Positions 9,054 to 20,329 of a DNA stretch of 64,000 nt are shown piece by piece (position 1 is the first letter of the stretch; each line of letters begins with the position of its first letter). The notes under the pieces are model-generated. The model did no database searches. It saw only the letters and a list, made by a program, of their open reading frames with translations, and was not told where the DNA came from. The translations under genes were made by a program, and so were the position numbers. This stretch comes from Granulicella tundricola MP5ACTX9 (lineage in GTDB: Bacteria > Acidobacteriota > Terriglobia > Terriglobales > Acidobacteriaceae), in NCBI RefSeq assembly GCF_000178975.2, contig NC_015064.1, positions 620,001-684,000 on the forward strand, read 5' to 3'.

Positions 9054-10268
9054 CTATTGATCCTCAGGTTCGGGAGAAGGAAAGGGGAAGTTCAACTTGG
9101 GGCCTTGCTTGGAGCGGGGTGCCCAGGTGCTGGCGCGATCCAGCTTTTCAAGCTCCTTCTTGGCGTCGGCCGCATTCAGTGGAAGATAACCCTTTGCGTC
9201 CTGGGCCACCGCCTCCTGGCCCGCCTTTGAAAGTGCCAGCCTGACGTACTCTTTGACCAGCGGATCAAGCGGTGTACCAGGCTCGCGCCGGATGTAGAGA
9301 TACAGGTCCCGCTCATAGGGATATTCATTCGCCATCAACTCCTTGACGGTGCCGGTGGTCAACGTGTGCCCGTCGTTGCCCACCATCGGCACCACACGCA
9401 CAGAGCTGTTCACCTTGTTCAAGGCGACGATCCCGATCGCAAGCGGATCGCCCGCGACCGACTTCACCACGTCGTCGTAATGGAGGAACTGCTCATAACG
9501 CGGCGAGAAGACGGAGCCCGGAAACTTACCCATCTTCCGGTACATCATGTACTCGCCCATGTGGTCGTCCTCAGGGCGCTGGTAGGCGTCGTAATAAAGT
9601 CCAACCGGGTGGATGGGTTTTTCAGCGAACGAGCCGCCCATGCCGATCTGGCTCCACCCGGTCACGTCGCCGCTGCCGCTTCCAGTCGAGAACATCGAAG
9701 CGACCTGCGCCAACGTCAGCGACTTGATGGGATTGCTCTTGTTGACGATGATCCCCAGCGGACTCATCTTGGCCGTGGGGTTCAGCGATCCATGCGCAAC
9801 CCGGATGATCAGCGCGGCGACCGGGTCTTTCTTGGAGCCGTAGATCTTCTCGTACGGCAACAGGTCCAGCAGGGTAGCGCCGCCGCCCTCCGGCGCGAGC
9901 AGCGACATGTCGTAGGTGATTGCTGGGATGCCTGTCCCATTCCCTTTCAGGATCGGCGTGAACTTGACGTTGGCATGGGTGCTGGTGAAGAGCTTGTCCC
10001 AGCGATCCACCATACCCGCCATATCGTCGAAGCCCACGATGCGGATCGATCCGTCCGGCATCACATATCCACGGTCGCCGGGCTTGGGCGGCGTCACCGG
10101 TTCAGAGGTGTACTTCGGCAGGCTGGGGTCCACCAGCGCCGCGTGTCCGGTCTTTTGACCGAAAGCAGCCGCTGAGAGAAACGCTAACGAGCAGCAGAAC
10201 GCCGCTCGCCCCAACCGTCGCACTGTGGTGGGCGAGTTGCATTGATCAACGTGTGAGATCTGATTCAT
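9054..10268 (-). CDS. PstS-like periplasmic binding protein, copy 1
   Basis: The start at 10268 is preferred over the in-frame ATG 10283 because CGGAG lies four bases before it. The 404-residue product has a signal peptide (about residues 18-37) and the same substrate-binding fold as its downstream neighbour: NPIKSLTLAQVASMFSTG then GDVTGWSQIG, about 60 percent alike in that block. The two genes look like an old tandem duplication. The C-terminal tail of about 30 residues is proline and charge rich and is absent from the partner. The phosphate specificity is inferred from family resemblance only. About 310 bases upstream hold no recognisable gene before the tRNA. Confidence 0.75.
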   Translation of the reverse strand: MNQISHVDQCNSPTTVRRLGRAAFCCSLAFLSAAAFGQKTGHAALVDPSLPKYTSEPVTPPKPGDRGYVMPDGSIRIVGFDDMAGMVDRWDKLFTSTHANVKFTPILKGNGTGIPAITYDMSLLAPEGGGATLLDLLPYEKIYGSKKDPVAALIIRVAHGSLNPTAKMSPLGIIVNKSNPIKSLTLAQVASMFSTGSGSGDVTGWSQIGMGGSFAEKPIHPVGLYYDAYQRPEDDHMGEYMMYRKMGKFPGSVFSPRYEQFLHYDDVVKSVAGDPLAIGIVALNKVNSSVRVVPMVGNDGHTLTTGTVKELMANEYPYERDLYLYIRREPGTPLDPLVKEYVRLALSKAGQEAVAQDAKGYLPLNAADAKKELEKLDRASTWAPRSKQGPKLNFPFPSPEPEDQ

Positions 10269-10283
10269 ACGGCTCCGAAACAT

Positions 10284-10594
10284 GAGGGTTGAGTCCAGGA
10301 TGTTGCCTCGATTTGACCGCGCAATCCAACTGCTTTGCGGTTACTCGGCAGAAGCTAGGCTTGCCACATTAAGATCGTCTGAAAGCCGGATAAGAACTGC
10401 TTCGCGCGGGCAGTGGCACTCTGGGATAACATCCACGCCTATCCCACCGATCCCGAACCCTTGGGCGCAACGTCAACCAACGCGCCGCGGCAGCGGCACC
10501 CCGGACAGCCTGAAAGCAGCCCATGACAGGGAAATTGCCCCGCAACCAATCCGCGGGAGGGTATGGAAGGGGTCTATCTAATTGTTGAAGGGAA
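10284..10594. other. Intergenic region upstream of PstS-like pair, no gene seen
   Basis: This 311-base gap must contain the promoter of the minus-strand binding-protein pair. An open frame on the plus strand has no ribosome site and no recognisable protein features. A CTGTCAT heptamer (minus strand, about 10522-10528) recalls half a Pho box, but no second in-phase half is convincing. Confidence 0.5.
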
Positions 10595-10670
<76 letters not shown>

Positions 10671-10750
10671 CTGCCTCAGCCATTCTACCGTCCCAACCCA
10701 ATTCCGCAAAATCCCAAACGATAAAAAGGGAAGCCCAGACTCCCAGGGTT

Positions 10751-10793
10751 CCCCTCTTATCCTGCTTTGATCGTTCTTATCCTCGTTACGCCT
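10751..10793 (-). repeat. Interspersed repeat, family D (copy 1)
   Basis: Read on the minus strand it begins AGGCGTAACG and continues with GGATAAG and GATCAAAGC blocks. Related sequences occur at 24566-24608, 24472-24515, 40041-40161 and 43834-43870, always between genes. It lies in the short gap between tRNA-Thr and the GH28 gene stop. Confidence 0.55.
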
Positions 10794-10804
10794 TGCTCTG
10801 CTCT

Positions 10805-12262
10805 CTACCGCATCGGCACAAACACATTCGCACAAGCGTCAGTCGATCCACCCTTCCCCTCAGCAACCCCAGTGACCTTCACACCCTTGCCCCCCGTCAG
10901 GTTCAGGTTGCTCCCCGCACCTTCCAGCGCGATATCCACAAACGCCAGGTGCGTCTGTGCAGCCGTAATCCCGGCCACCTGCACGCCCTTCAGCGTAATC
11001 TCCGTCCGGTGATCGTCATTCAGCCCCGCAATCAGCACATCCCCCGGCGTAGTCGCGTAGATATTCTCCAACCGAATCTTCTTGTAGTCCGGAATCTTCG
11101 TCCCCGTATACCCCGGGTCCACAAAGCCCTCCGTCGTCTGGTTCGTGTAATAAGGCGAGATGGCAATCGGATTCTTCACCCCGCGCATGCAGATGTTCTT
11201 ATACGTCAGGTCATGGTCATACCCGCCGCGAGTCACATTGCTCTTGATCCTGATCCCGCTGGTCGTGTGATCCTCCGTCAGCCCATCCACCAGGATGAAC
11301 TCGTCACCCGTCGCCTCGGAGCCGATCGACATCCCATGCCCGGTATAAAAGTGATTATCCAGCACGCTCATGTGCTTCACATTGGCCTTGATCGCAATGT
11401 TGTCGTCCCCGTTATCGATCCAGCTATGTGCAATCGTCACATTGGTTGAACTGCCCGGATCGATCCCATCCGTATTCCGCGCATCCAGCGTCTTATCCAC
11501 CGGCGTCAGCAGATGCACTCCCCACGCCGTGAACCCGTTCGTCTGATTCACAGCCACATGGAAGTTGGGCGAGTTGTGCAGCGTCACCCGGTACAGGATG
11601 AGCCCATCCGCATGGCTCGCCACCAGCAGCCGCGTGGAAAAGTAAATATCGTCCTTCGGCTCCGCCTTCCTGGCCATCTCCCACCAGCTGAAGTCCTTGC
11701 CCAGCAGCTTCGCATAGCCTCGCCCGTCGATCGTCCCATCCCCCATGATCGCCGCGTCCGTCACATTCGTCGCGGAGATCAGCGGCCTGCAACCGCCGCG
11801 CCGCAGACCCGCCACCTGCGCCATCCCCGCCTCCTGCCCAAACTGTCCCGGCCGCGGCAGGGAAGTCCCGCACTTGATCGGGTCGCCCGGCTTCGCATCC
11901 GGCAGCCTCATCTCGTAGACCTTTGGATCGCGCGAGCCATACAGCGTCACCCCCTCATCCACCAGCAGCGTCACCCCGCTCCGCAGCTCCAGCGGCCCCG
12001 TCAGGAACGCGTTGCTCTCCCCCATCGTCTTCAGCTCCACCGCCTGCCCGGTCTTGCAGCCGTCCATCGCCTTCTGGATACGCTCCGTGTCCAGCTTGCC
12101 CTCGTCAGCGTCCGCCAGATGGTCCTTCACGGCCTGCAGCTTCGCCCCCAGGACCACGCAGCTCGCAGGGATCACCGGCTCCTTCACAAACCTTGTATCC
12201 TGCGCCACGGCCACGCCGCCCACCGTCATCAGTCCAGCTAAACCGATCAATCCAAAGCGCAT
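10805..12262 (-). CDS. Secreted GH28 polygalacturonase
   Basis: Start 12262 is set by the AGGAG ribosome site six to eight bases upstream and by the signal peptide it gives (MRFGLIGLAGLMTVGGVAVAQ). The 485-residue protein has the right-handed beta-helix of glycoside hydrolase family 28, and all four family motifs are intact: NTDGIDPGSS, GDDNIAIK, GHGMSIGS and RIKS. These supply the catalytic aspartates and substrate-binding residues that hydrolyse alpha-1,4 galacturonide links in pectin. The length is near the family norm. It stands alone, with its own leader, and is probably exported for plant-polymer breakdown, a common trait in soil Acidobacteriota. Confidence 0.9.
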   Translation of the reverse strand: MRFGLIGLAGLMTVGGVAVAQDTRFVKEPVIPASCVVLGAKLQAVKDHLADADEGKLDTERIQKAMDGCKTGQAVELKTMGESNAFLTGPLELRSGVTLLVDEGVTLYGSRDPKVYEMRLPDAKPGDPIKCGTSLPRPGQFGQEAGMAQVAGLRRGGCRPLISATNVTDAAIMGDGTIDGRGYAKLLGKDFSWWEMARKAEPKDDIYFSTRLLVASHADGLILYRVTLHNSPNFHVAVNQTNGFTAWGVHLLTPVDKTLDARNTDGIDPGSSTNVTIAHSWIDNGDDNIAIKANVKHMSVLDNHFYTGHGMSIGSEATGDEFILVDGLTEDHTTSGIRIKSNVTRGGYDHDLTYKNICMRGVKNPIAISPYYTNQTTEGFVDPGYTGTKIPDYKKIRLENIYATTPGDVLIAGLNDDHRTEITLKGVQVAGITAAQTHLAFVDIALEGAGSNLNLTGGKGVKVTGVAEGKGGSTDACANVFVPMR

Positions 12263-12614
12263 CCGTTCTCCTGTCAAAACCCGTCTCCAGCAATGACGCT
12301 TTGAGGACCATAAAAGACGAAGAGGCCGCCCGGCAACAGGGCGGCCTCTTCTTAGGGAGAATAGTTCCAACGGAGGCAAAGCCATCAGAACTTTCTGGCG
12401 AAATACTAGAAGCGGCAAAATCCAGTGTCAAGGTCAAAACGTCAGTGATGCAACATCAACAAAAGAATAGGGTTACCTGTTCACCAGAAGGTAATCTTTC
12501 ACCACTTTTATTCGCTTTACTTTCGCTCTAACCCGTGCATAATAGAGGTCAACTCGCCTCTTATGAGACGCTTAGCCAATTTCCTGCACCAACCCCGGTG
12601 CAAATGGCCCTCGG
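12263..12614 (-). other. Leader/promoter region of the GH28 gene
   Basis: No gene is visible in these 352 bases. They contain a strong hairpin (12320-12350, listed separately) about 60 bases before the GH28 start, and a lower-GC stretch at about 12460-12560 likely to hold promoters. The hairpin position would suit a long 5' leader. Confidence 0.5.
12320..12350 (-). terminator. 12-bp hairpin with T-run in GH28 leader
   Basis: A perfect 12-bp stem (12320-12331 with 12339-12350) has a 7-base loop. On the minus strand it is followed by CGTCTTTTATGG. It may end the transcript of the gene at 12615-13877, or act as an attenuator in the GH28 leader, since it lies 58 bases before that start. Confidence 0.55.
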
Positions 12615-13877
12615 TTAGCTGACAGCCCCACTCTTCGGCTCATCCTTCTTGGCAAAGAATCCCTTCGGCTTGTCCCGCAGGTCGATCGTCAGGAACTCAG
12701 GATCGCTGTGCGCGGGCTTGCCCTGCAGCACCCGAATCCCGGCCCTGGCACCCCCCAGGAACACCCCCAGCACAATCGCAGCCAGCGTCCCGATCCCGCA
12801 GAAGATCGCAATGCTCTGCAGCAGCGTAGCCGTCTTCCGGATCTCCGCATGGAACTCCAGCGGCATCGGCTTATCGAAGCTCAGATCCTGGCTCAGGTGC
12901 AGCGCCGTCATCAACTCCTGCGCCTGCGTCGCCCCCAGGCCGCCGGTCGTCAGCCCCACCAGCGGCCCGACCCGCCGCATCTTCACCGTGCCGAACTGCG
13001 CCGGCCCGGTGTCGTTGATGTACTTCACCACCGCCCGCCCGCGATCACCCGCAATCTGCGGCGTCGGATACATCAGCAGCGTCACCGTGCCCTTGCCGCC
13101 AGCCGAGTAGCCCGCCGTGATCGCCTCAGTGCTCTTGCTCCAGTCGAGCATCTCCGCCGGCAGCACCCCATTCATCGCCTTATAGCCCGCCGCCCCCAGC
13201 GCATACCTGGCCGTTGCAGCCTCCAGCCCCTTCTCCGGCAGCAGCGTAGGCAGCAGCGGCGCAATCCCACGCCGTCCACCGACCTTCGGCAGCGCAGACA
13301 CAATCGCCGTCAGCTCATTCGGAGCCACACGCCCCGTCACCCGCACTATCGCCGTCCCTGCCCAGGCGACAGACCCATCCGCATCGGAGCTCGTCTCAGC
13401 CGCCTTCCCCACCCGCGCATCGCCCCCCGTCACCCGCGGAGCCTTCATCAGCGACCGGTAGAACGTATAAGCGCTGTAAGCCCCCGTAGCATCCCCAAAC
13501 TCCAGCGCCAGCACCCCCACCGGAGCACCCGCCGCGCGAGCGTAGCTCCCGCTCGCAAACCGCGTCAGCCCGTCTTCCTTCAAAACAGCCGCGCAAGTAA
13601 CCCCACTCCCACCGGCACTCGGAGGAGGATTCATCGGCAGCGCAGAGCAGTCAGCCGAGAACTCCTGCGCCGTAGCATCCGTCGCCACACCCGCCGCCGT
13701 CTGCGCCAGCGTCATCCCGGCCAGCTTCTGCGGCAGCAGGGGAAGCGGAGCCATCACCAGCATCGTCCCAGAATTTGCAGGGGCCTGCTGCGCCCCAGCC
13801 CCACCCGACAGCAAACCAGCAGCCCCCACAGCCGCCAACATCAAGTTCCTACCGAAAACCGAAGAAAAGAGCCCCAT
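12615..13877 (-). CDS. Secreted, C-terminally anchored protein (DUF6599-like)
   Basis: This 420-residue protein has a signal peptide (MGLFSSVFGRNLMLAAVGAAGLLSG leads into AGAQQ; cleavage near residue 29), a large alanine-rich extracytoplasmic domain, and a single membrane helix at about 352-378 followed by a short charged tail ending KGFFAKKDEPKS. Features such as SGSYARAAGAPVGVLALEFG and AYTFYRSLM resemble a family annotated DUF6599 in Acidobacteriota. I cannot assign a function. It lies 44 bases downstream of the amidase stop on the same strand and may be cotranscribed with it, which would fit an envelope role. Confidence 0.6.
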   Translation of the reverse strand: MGLFSSVFGRNLMLAAVGAAGLLSGGAGAQQAPANSGTMLVMAPLPLLPQKLAGMTLAQTAAGVATDATAQEFSADCSALPMNPPPSAGGSGVTCAAVLKEDGLTRFASGSYARAAGAPVGVLALEFGDATGAYSAYTFYRSLMKAPRVTGGDARVGKAAETSSDADGSVAWAGTAIVRVTGRVAPNELTAIVSALPKVGGRRGIAPLLPTLLPEKGLEAATARYALGAAGYKAMNGVLPAEMLDWSKSTEAITAGYSAGGKGTVTLLMYPTPQIAGDRGRAVVKYINDTGPAQFGTVKMRRVGPLVGLTTGGLGATQAQELMTALHLSQDLSFDKPMPLEFHAEIRKTATLLQSIAIFCGIGTLAAIVLGVFLGGARAGIRVLQGKPAHSDPEFLTIDLRDKPKGFFAKKDEPKSGAVS

Positions 13878-13921
13878 AGAACCATGAGACTACCACCAAG
13901 CCCCACAAGTAAGCACCTGTA

Positions 13922-16378
13922 CTACTGCGCCGAAGCCCTCACCACCGGCACCTTCGTCCCAAGCCCGCTCTCATACTTCGCCACGCCGTTATAGAGGCTC
14001 TCCGCCACCCGCTCCCGATACTCCGGCCGCCGCAACTGTGCCGCATCCTTCCCATTCGTCACAAACGAGATCTCCGCCAGCACGGAAGGCATATTCGCAC
14101 CGATCAGCACCACAAACGGAGCCTTTTTCACCCCGCGATTCTTCAGCCCCTCATTCCCCTTGGCCAGCCCGCCATACAGCGACCCCTCCACATCCCCGGC
14201 AAACTCCCGGCTCTCCGCAATCTTGTCCTTCAACGTAATCTTCTTCACCAGGTCGCTCAACTGATGGATCGATTGCCCACTGACAGCGTTCTCTCTTGCC
14301 GCCACATCCAGCGCCGTCGGATCGGAAGTGAAGTTCAGGTAGTACGTCTCCACCCCCCGAGCCGTCTCGTCCTGCGAGCTGTTCGCATGGATCGAAAGAA
14401 ACAGATCCGCCTGCGCCTTGTTCGCAATCGCCGTCCGCGTCTCCAGCGGAATAAACGTATCGTCACTCCGCGTATAGATGATCTCCGCCCCCAGCCGCTC
14501 ATGCAGCAGCTTGCCCAGCCGCAGCGCCACGTCGAGCACCACATCCTTCTCCTGAATCCCGTCTACCCCCAGCGTCCCCGAGTCATGCCCCCCATGCCCC
14601 GCGTCGATCACGATCCGCCCGATCTTCAACCCCAGCGCCCGCACCAGGCTCGTCTCCCCATCCGCCGTCTTCTCCGCCGCCCGAGCCGGAGCCGCATCCA
14701 GATCGCTCCCCGCCGCAGCCTTCCGCGATCTCTTCGTCGAAGTCCCCACCGTATTCGTCCCCAAAGAAACATCCCGAGGCACCGGCACATTCGCCACAAT
14801 CGGCCGCGAAGTAGGAGCAGAAGTAGCATCAACCCGCCCCGGAGCCTCGCTCACCGCCGCCACCTCCGTCGCATTCGCCGGAGCCTTCACTGCCACCGTG
14901 TTCGGCACCGGCCTCGCCACCGTAGACCGAGCCACCGTCCCCGTCCGCGGAGCCGGAACACTGGATGGAGCAGGAGCAGCAGAGGTCGGAGCCGAAGATG
15001 AGTTCGGAGTCTGAGAAAAAGTCGTGTGCCCCATCCTCACGGCGGTCTCATCGCCGTTAGGGTGGGCCTCGAGCGAAGCTCGACCACTTCCACCCGGAAG
15101 CCGCACAGCGTCCCCTCCATCCGTAGGAGCCATAGCCGGCAACCCAGACCGATTCGCCGCAGCACTAGCCGTCTTCGCCGCCGCCGGAGCCACCGGCACC
15201 TCCGCAACCTCATCCACCGGAGCCTTGGCCTTGGCCGGAGCACCCGCACCACCACCTGACCCACCATGAATATCAATAATCAGCCGATAAGGATTCGGCA
15301 GCAGAAACGCCGAGTACTCCGTCACATCATTCACATCCAGCACCACCCGAGTCACATCCCCCGTAGCCTGCGCCGCCCTGATCTTCTTCAAGAACCCATC
15401 GTCGGTCACATCGAAGCTCTTCCCCACAAGCTCCTGCGCCAGCCTCGCCCCATACAGGTCGAAGTAGATCCGATCCGGATGCGGCACCCTTGCCGCCTCA
15501 AATGTAACCTCATCCCCCAGGTCGATCGCCACCCTCGTATAAGTCGGCGTAGACCAGTGCCGAATCCCTGTCACCTGCGCCAAAGCCCCCTTACGCACCG
15601 GAACAATGGGTGCCCCATGTCCCGCCTCTGGGACGTGGGTCTCCAACACAGGAACCGAATCCACCTTCGGCGCATCATTCCGCACCCCGATTGGTTTGTC
15701 ATTCCGCAGCCCAGCGGAGGAACCTGCATCTCCCCCCTCCACCAACCGCGCATTCTCCTCCGTCAGCCTCAACCCCGTCACAGCAGGCTCCGGTTTGGCA
15801 GCAGAAGAACCACTCCGTGCCCCATTCATCGCAGCCGTATCGCGATGAGTGGGACCCGCCCCAGCACCCGCCCGAAGCGTAACCAACTCCGCCCGAGCAA
15901 CCCCCGCACTCTCACTCCGCGGAGCTTCCTTCACCACCAGCGCAAACCGTTCCTTAGCCCCCGCCGCATCCCCCAGATCCGTCTCGTCGATCCGCCCTTC
16001 AGCCAGCAGCGCATTCGTCCTCAGCCCACTCCCCGGATACTGCTTCCTTAGAAACTCGAACTGCGCCACCGCCGCCCGCAGACTTCCCTCATCATGCAGC
16101 TCACGACCCTGCTCCGCCAGCAACTCCGCCACCGCATAGATCGCATCCGGCGCATGACCGTCTGCCGGGTTCGAGTGGTAGATCGCCCGAAACTCATCCA
16201 TCACCCGGTTATACCCAAGCTTGCTCCGAGTCCCCGCACCCAACCCCTCAAACGCCTGCCGATCCGCAACCGCCCGGTCCCACTTCGTCAGCGGAGCCGG
16301 CCTCGCCCCCGCCACAGTTACCGAACAGCACACCGCCGCAACCAAACCCAACCCACGAAACCGAAGGAACCCATTCAC
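13922..16378 (-). CDS. N-acetylmuramoyl-L-alanine amidase with AMIN domain
   Basis: This 818-residue exported protein carries a signal peptide, a TPR-like region (about 65-165), an AMIN peptidoglycan-targeting domain (about 270-372), a long low-complexity linker, and an amidase_3 catalytic domain (about 588-805). Zinc ligands are visible as the His of IVIDAGHGGHDSG, the Glu of PLETRTAIAN and the His of FLSIHANSS; the catalytic Glu is in VLAEISFVTN. It cleaves the amide bond between muramic acid and the stem peptide during cell separation. The linker contains two palindromic elements, at 15017-15085 and 15605-15645, that are read through in frame. This makes it far longer than a typical AmiC (about 420 residues). 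Confidence 0.92.
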   Translation of the reverse strand: MNGFLRFRGLGLVAAVCCSVTVAGARPAPLTKWDRAVADRQAFEGLGAGTRSKLGYNRVMDEFRAIYHSNPADGHAPDAIYAVAELLAEQGRELHDEGSLRAAVAQFEFLRKQYPGSGLRTNALLAEGRIDETDLGDAAGAKERFALVVKEAPRSESAGVARAELVTLRAGAGAGPTHRDTAAMNGARSGSSAAKPEPAVTGLRLTEENARLVEGGDAGSSAGLRNDKPIGVRNDAPKVDSVPVLETHVPEAGHGAPIVPVRKGALAQVTGIRHWSTPTYTRVAIDLGDEVTFEAARVPHPDRIYFDLYGARLAQELVGKSFDVTDDGFLKKIRAAQATGDVTRVVLDVNDVTEYSAFLLPNPYRLIIDIHGGSGGGAGAPAKAKAPVDEVAEVPVAPAAAKTASAAANRSGLPAMAPTDGGDAVRLPGGSGRASLEAHPNGDETAVRMGHTTFSQTPNSSSAPTSAAPAPSSVPAPRTGTVARSTVARPVPNTVAVKAPANATEVAAVSEAPGRVDATSAPTSRPIVANVPVPRDVSLGTNTVGTSTKRSRKAAAGSDLDAAPARAAEKTADGETSLVRALGLKIGRIVIDAGHGGHDSGTLGVDGIQEKDVVLDVALRLGKLLHERLGAEIIYTRSDDTFIPLETRTAIANKAQADLFLSIHANSSQDETARGVETYYLNFTSDPTALDVAARENAVSGQSIHQLSDLVKKITLKDKIAESREFAGDVEGSLYGGLAKGNEGLKNRGVKKAPFVVLIGANMPSVLAEISFVTNGKDAAQLRRPEYRERVAESLYNGVAKYESGLGTKVPVVRASAQ
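15017..15085. repeat. Two-hairpin element (family B) inside the amidase gene
   Basis: A 15-bp imperfect stem (CCCATCCT... with ...AGGGTGGG) is followed by a small hairpin TCGAGC-GAA-GCTCGA. The first 51 bases match the intergenic copy at 16573-16639 with three differences. Inside the amidase it encodes a stretch reading SLEAHPNGDETAVRMGHTTF in the linker. Confidence 0.75.
15605..15645. repeat. Palindromic element (family A) inside the amidase gene
   Basis: It has the shared core GGGTGCCCCATGTC...GACGTGGGT with the stem CCCATGTCCC/GGGACGTGGG and a 6-base loop. It is read in a different frame from the other copies, giving THVPEAGHGAP. It lies at the junction before the AMIN domain. Confidence 0.75.
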
Positions 16379-16680
16379 TCCCTCAGTTTAAGTTCTCCCA
16401 CACCCTCCCGCCGTGAAAACAGTCTCCGGGCACCCCACCCGATACCCCCACAAAAGTCTTATCCGATACAAGCCCGGGTGCCCCATCCTCGGACCACAGT
16501 CTTATCGTGGGACAGGGTGGGGTATCGTTTGCGGAAGCAAACGACCGCTCTCACAGGAGCCAGTAGCGCCACAAAAGTCGTGTGCCCCATCCTCACGACA
16601 GTCTCATCGTCGTTAGGGTGGGCATCGGCGAAGCCGACCTTTCCAGCATGCCCATCCCACCCATTGGCACAGGGAAGCGA
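16379..16680. repeat. Cluster of family B elements between alaS and the amidase gene
   Basis: This 300-base gap holds at least two complete two-hairpin elements (16476-16545 and 16573-16639) and a degenerate piece at about 16430-16460. Each complete copy has a CCCATCCT.../AGGGTGGG stem followed by a short hairpin with a GAA or GGAA loop: CGTTTGC/GCAAACG in one and TCGGC/GCCGA in the other. No gene is seen, and the amidase promoter must lie here. Confidence 0.7.
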
Positions 16681-19506
<2,826 letters not shown>

Positions 19507-19647
19507 AGGTCTTAAAGTCTATCAGTCACACAAACGCGAAGCGCCAAAACAGTGCGAAGCACCGCCCGCACGGCGCAAGGGCGCACTTGCCTTTCCCTCC
19601 TCCTCTCCAGCTACCCCGGCGTACAATCCCCACAGAGGGTACGCCGC

Positions 19648-19887
19648 ATGCGCCAGGTTCAACTCCATGAAGAAGAAGAGCAGTTCGCCTCGCTCGTCTC
19701 GGAGGCGGAGGCTGGTGAAAGCCTGACCATCCTGCGCGCCGGAAAGCCCGTAGCCCAGATCATCCCATTCCCTGAGCCCGCCGCCGACGATGATGGCGTA
19801 GCAGCCATGAGACGTCTTCAAGCGTTGATGAAACAGGGCCTCGACCTCGGCGGTGTCTGGAACGGACGCGATGAACTCTACGACTGA
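19648..19887 (+). CDS. Phd/YefM-type antitoxin
   Basis: This 79-residue protein starts at ATG 19648, with AGAGGG about nine bases upstream. The first half (QVQLHEEEEQFASLVSEAEA then ITILRAGKPVAQIIP-like, here LTILRAGKPVAQIIPFP) is the Phd/YefM DNA-binding fold. The acidic C-terminal half would wrap the toxin. The stop lies 17 bases inside the PIN toxin gene, the usual coupled arrangement. It is expected to repress its own promoter. The promoter would lie in the ~140 bases separating it from the divergent alaS gene. Confidence 0.85.
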   Translation: MRQVQLHEEEEQFASLVSEAEAGESLTILRAGKPVAQIIPFPEPAADDDGVAAMRRLQALMKQGLDLGGVWNGRDELYD

Positions 19888-20329
19888 AACCTCAATCAGC
19901 GTAGATACCAACATCCTCTTTTATTCATTTGATCCACGCGACGTCTCAAAACACGAGATCGCCAAGCGCATCATGAGCTTCTGTCTTGAGCGTAAAGCAC
20001 AGATCGCACTTCAGGTTCTGGCCGAGTTCCATCATGCTTCGGTTCGCAAGAATGTCGTCAGCCCACTGCAGGCCGATGCGATCGTGCAGGACTTCATGCA
20101 ACGCATGCCAGTTATCGCTACCACCCCAGGTGATCTTGCCACCGCGCTTGACCTGCGCCAAAGGCACGGACTTCAAATCTTCGACTGCCTCATTCTTGCG
20201 GTCAACAACCGCTCCGGATGTGCTTCCTTTCTGTCTGAAGATCTACAGCACAACCGCAAGATAGGACAGATTACGGTCCTCAATCCATTCCTGCTCACAC
20301 CCTCTGAACTCGACGCTCTCCTAGCTTGA
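19871..20329 (+). CDS. PIN-domain (VapC-like) toxin
   Basis: This 152-residue protein starts at ATG 19871 inside the antitoxin gene; GTG 19853 is a less likely alternative. It has the PIN-nuclease acidic residues: the first Asp in ISVDTNILFYSFD, a Glu in VLAEFHHASV, the Asp in LQIFDCLILA, and a late acidic residue near FLSEDLQH. Such toxins are magnesium-dependent RNases held inactive by the paired antitoxin. The stop overlaps the converging gene at 20321 by nine bases, so the two genes share no terminator. Confidence 0.87.
   Translation: MNSTTETSISVDTNILFYSFDPRDVSKHEIAKRIMSFCLERKAQIALQVLAEFHHASVRKNVVSPLQADAIVQDFMQRMPVIATTPGDLATALDLRQRHGLQIFDCLILAVNNRSGCASFLSEDLQHNRKIGQITVLNPFLLTPSELDALLA

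Noticed and set aside
10515..10535. Pho box upstream of the PstS-like genes
   Set aside because: One half-site CTGTCAT is present but no second half at 11 bases, and it lies about 250 bases from the start codon.
10500..10560. B12-riboswitch-like stretch (GACAGGGAAA...GCCCCGCAACC)
   Set aside because: Only scattered bases match the B12 box, the spacing is wrong, and no cobalamin gene lies downstream on that strand.
10282..10581. 99-codon plus-strand frame upstream of tRNA-Thr
   Set aside because: No ribosome site, no domain, and composition not like nearby genes.
12708..13994. Long plus-strand open frame opposite the 12615-13877 gene
   Set aside because: Its translation is Arg/Gln/Pro-rich shadow sequence, and the minus-strand frame has a signal peptide and a membrane anchor.
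14264..15259. Long arginine- and proline-rich open frames opposite the amidase gene
   Set aside because: They come from the antisense of a GC-rich low-complexity linker, without ribosome sites or recognisable domains.
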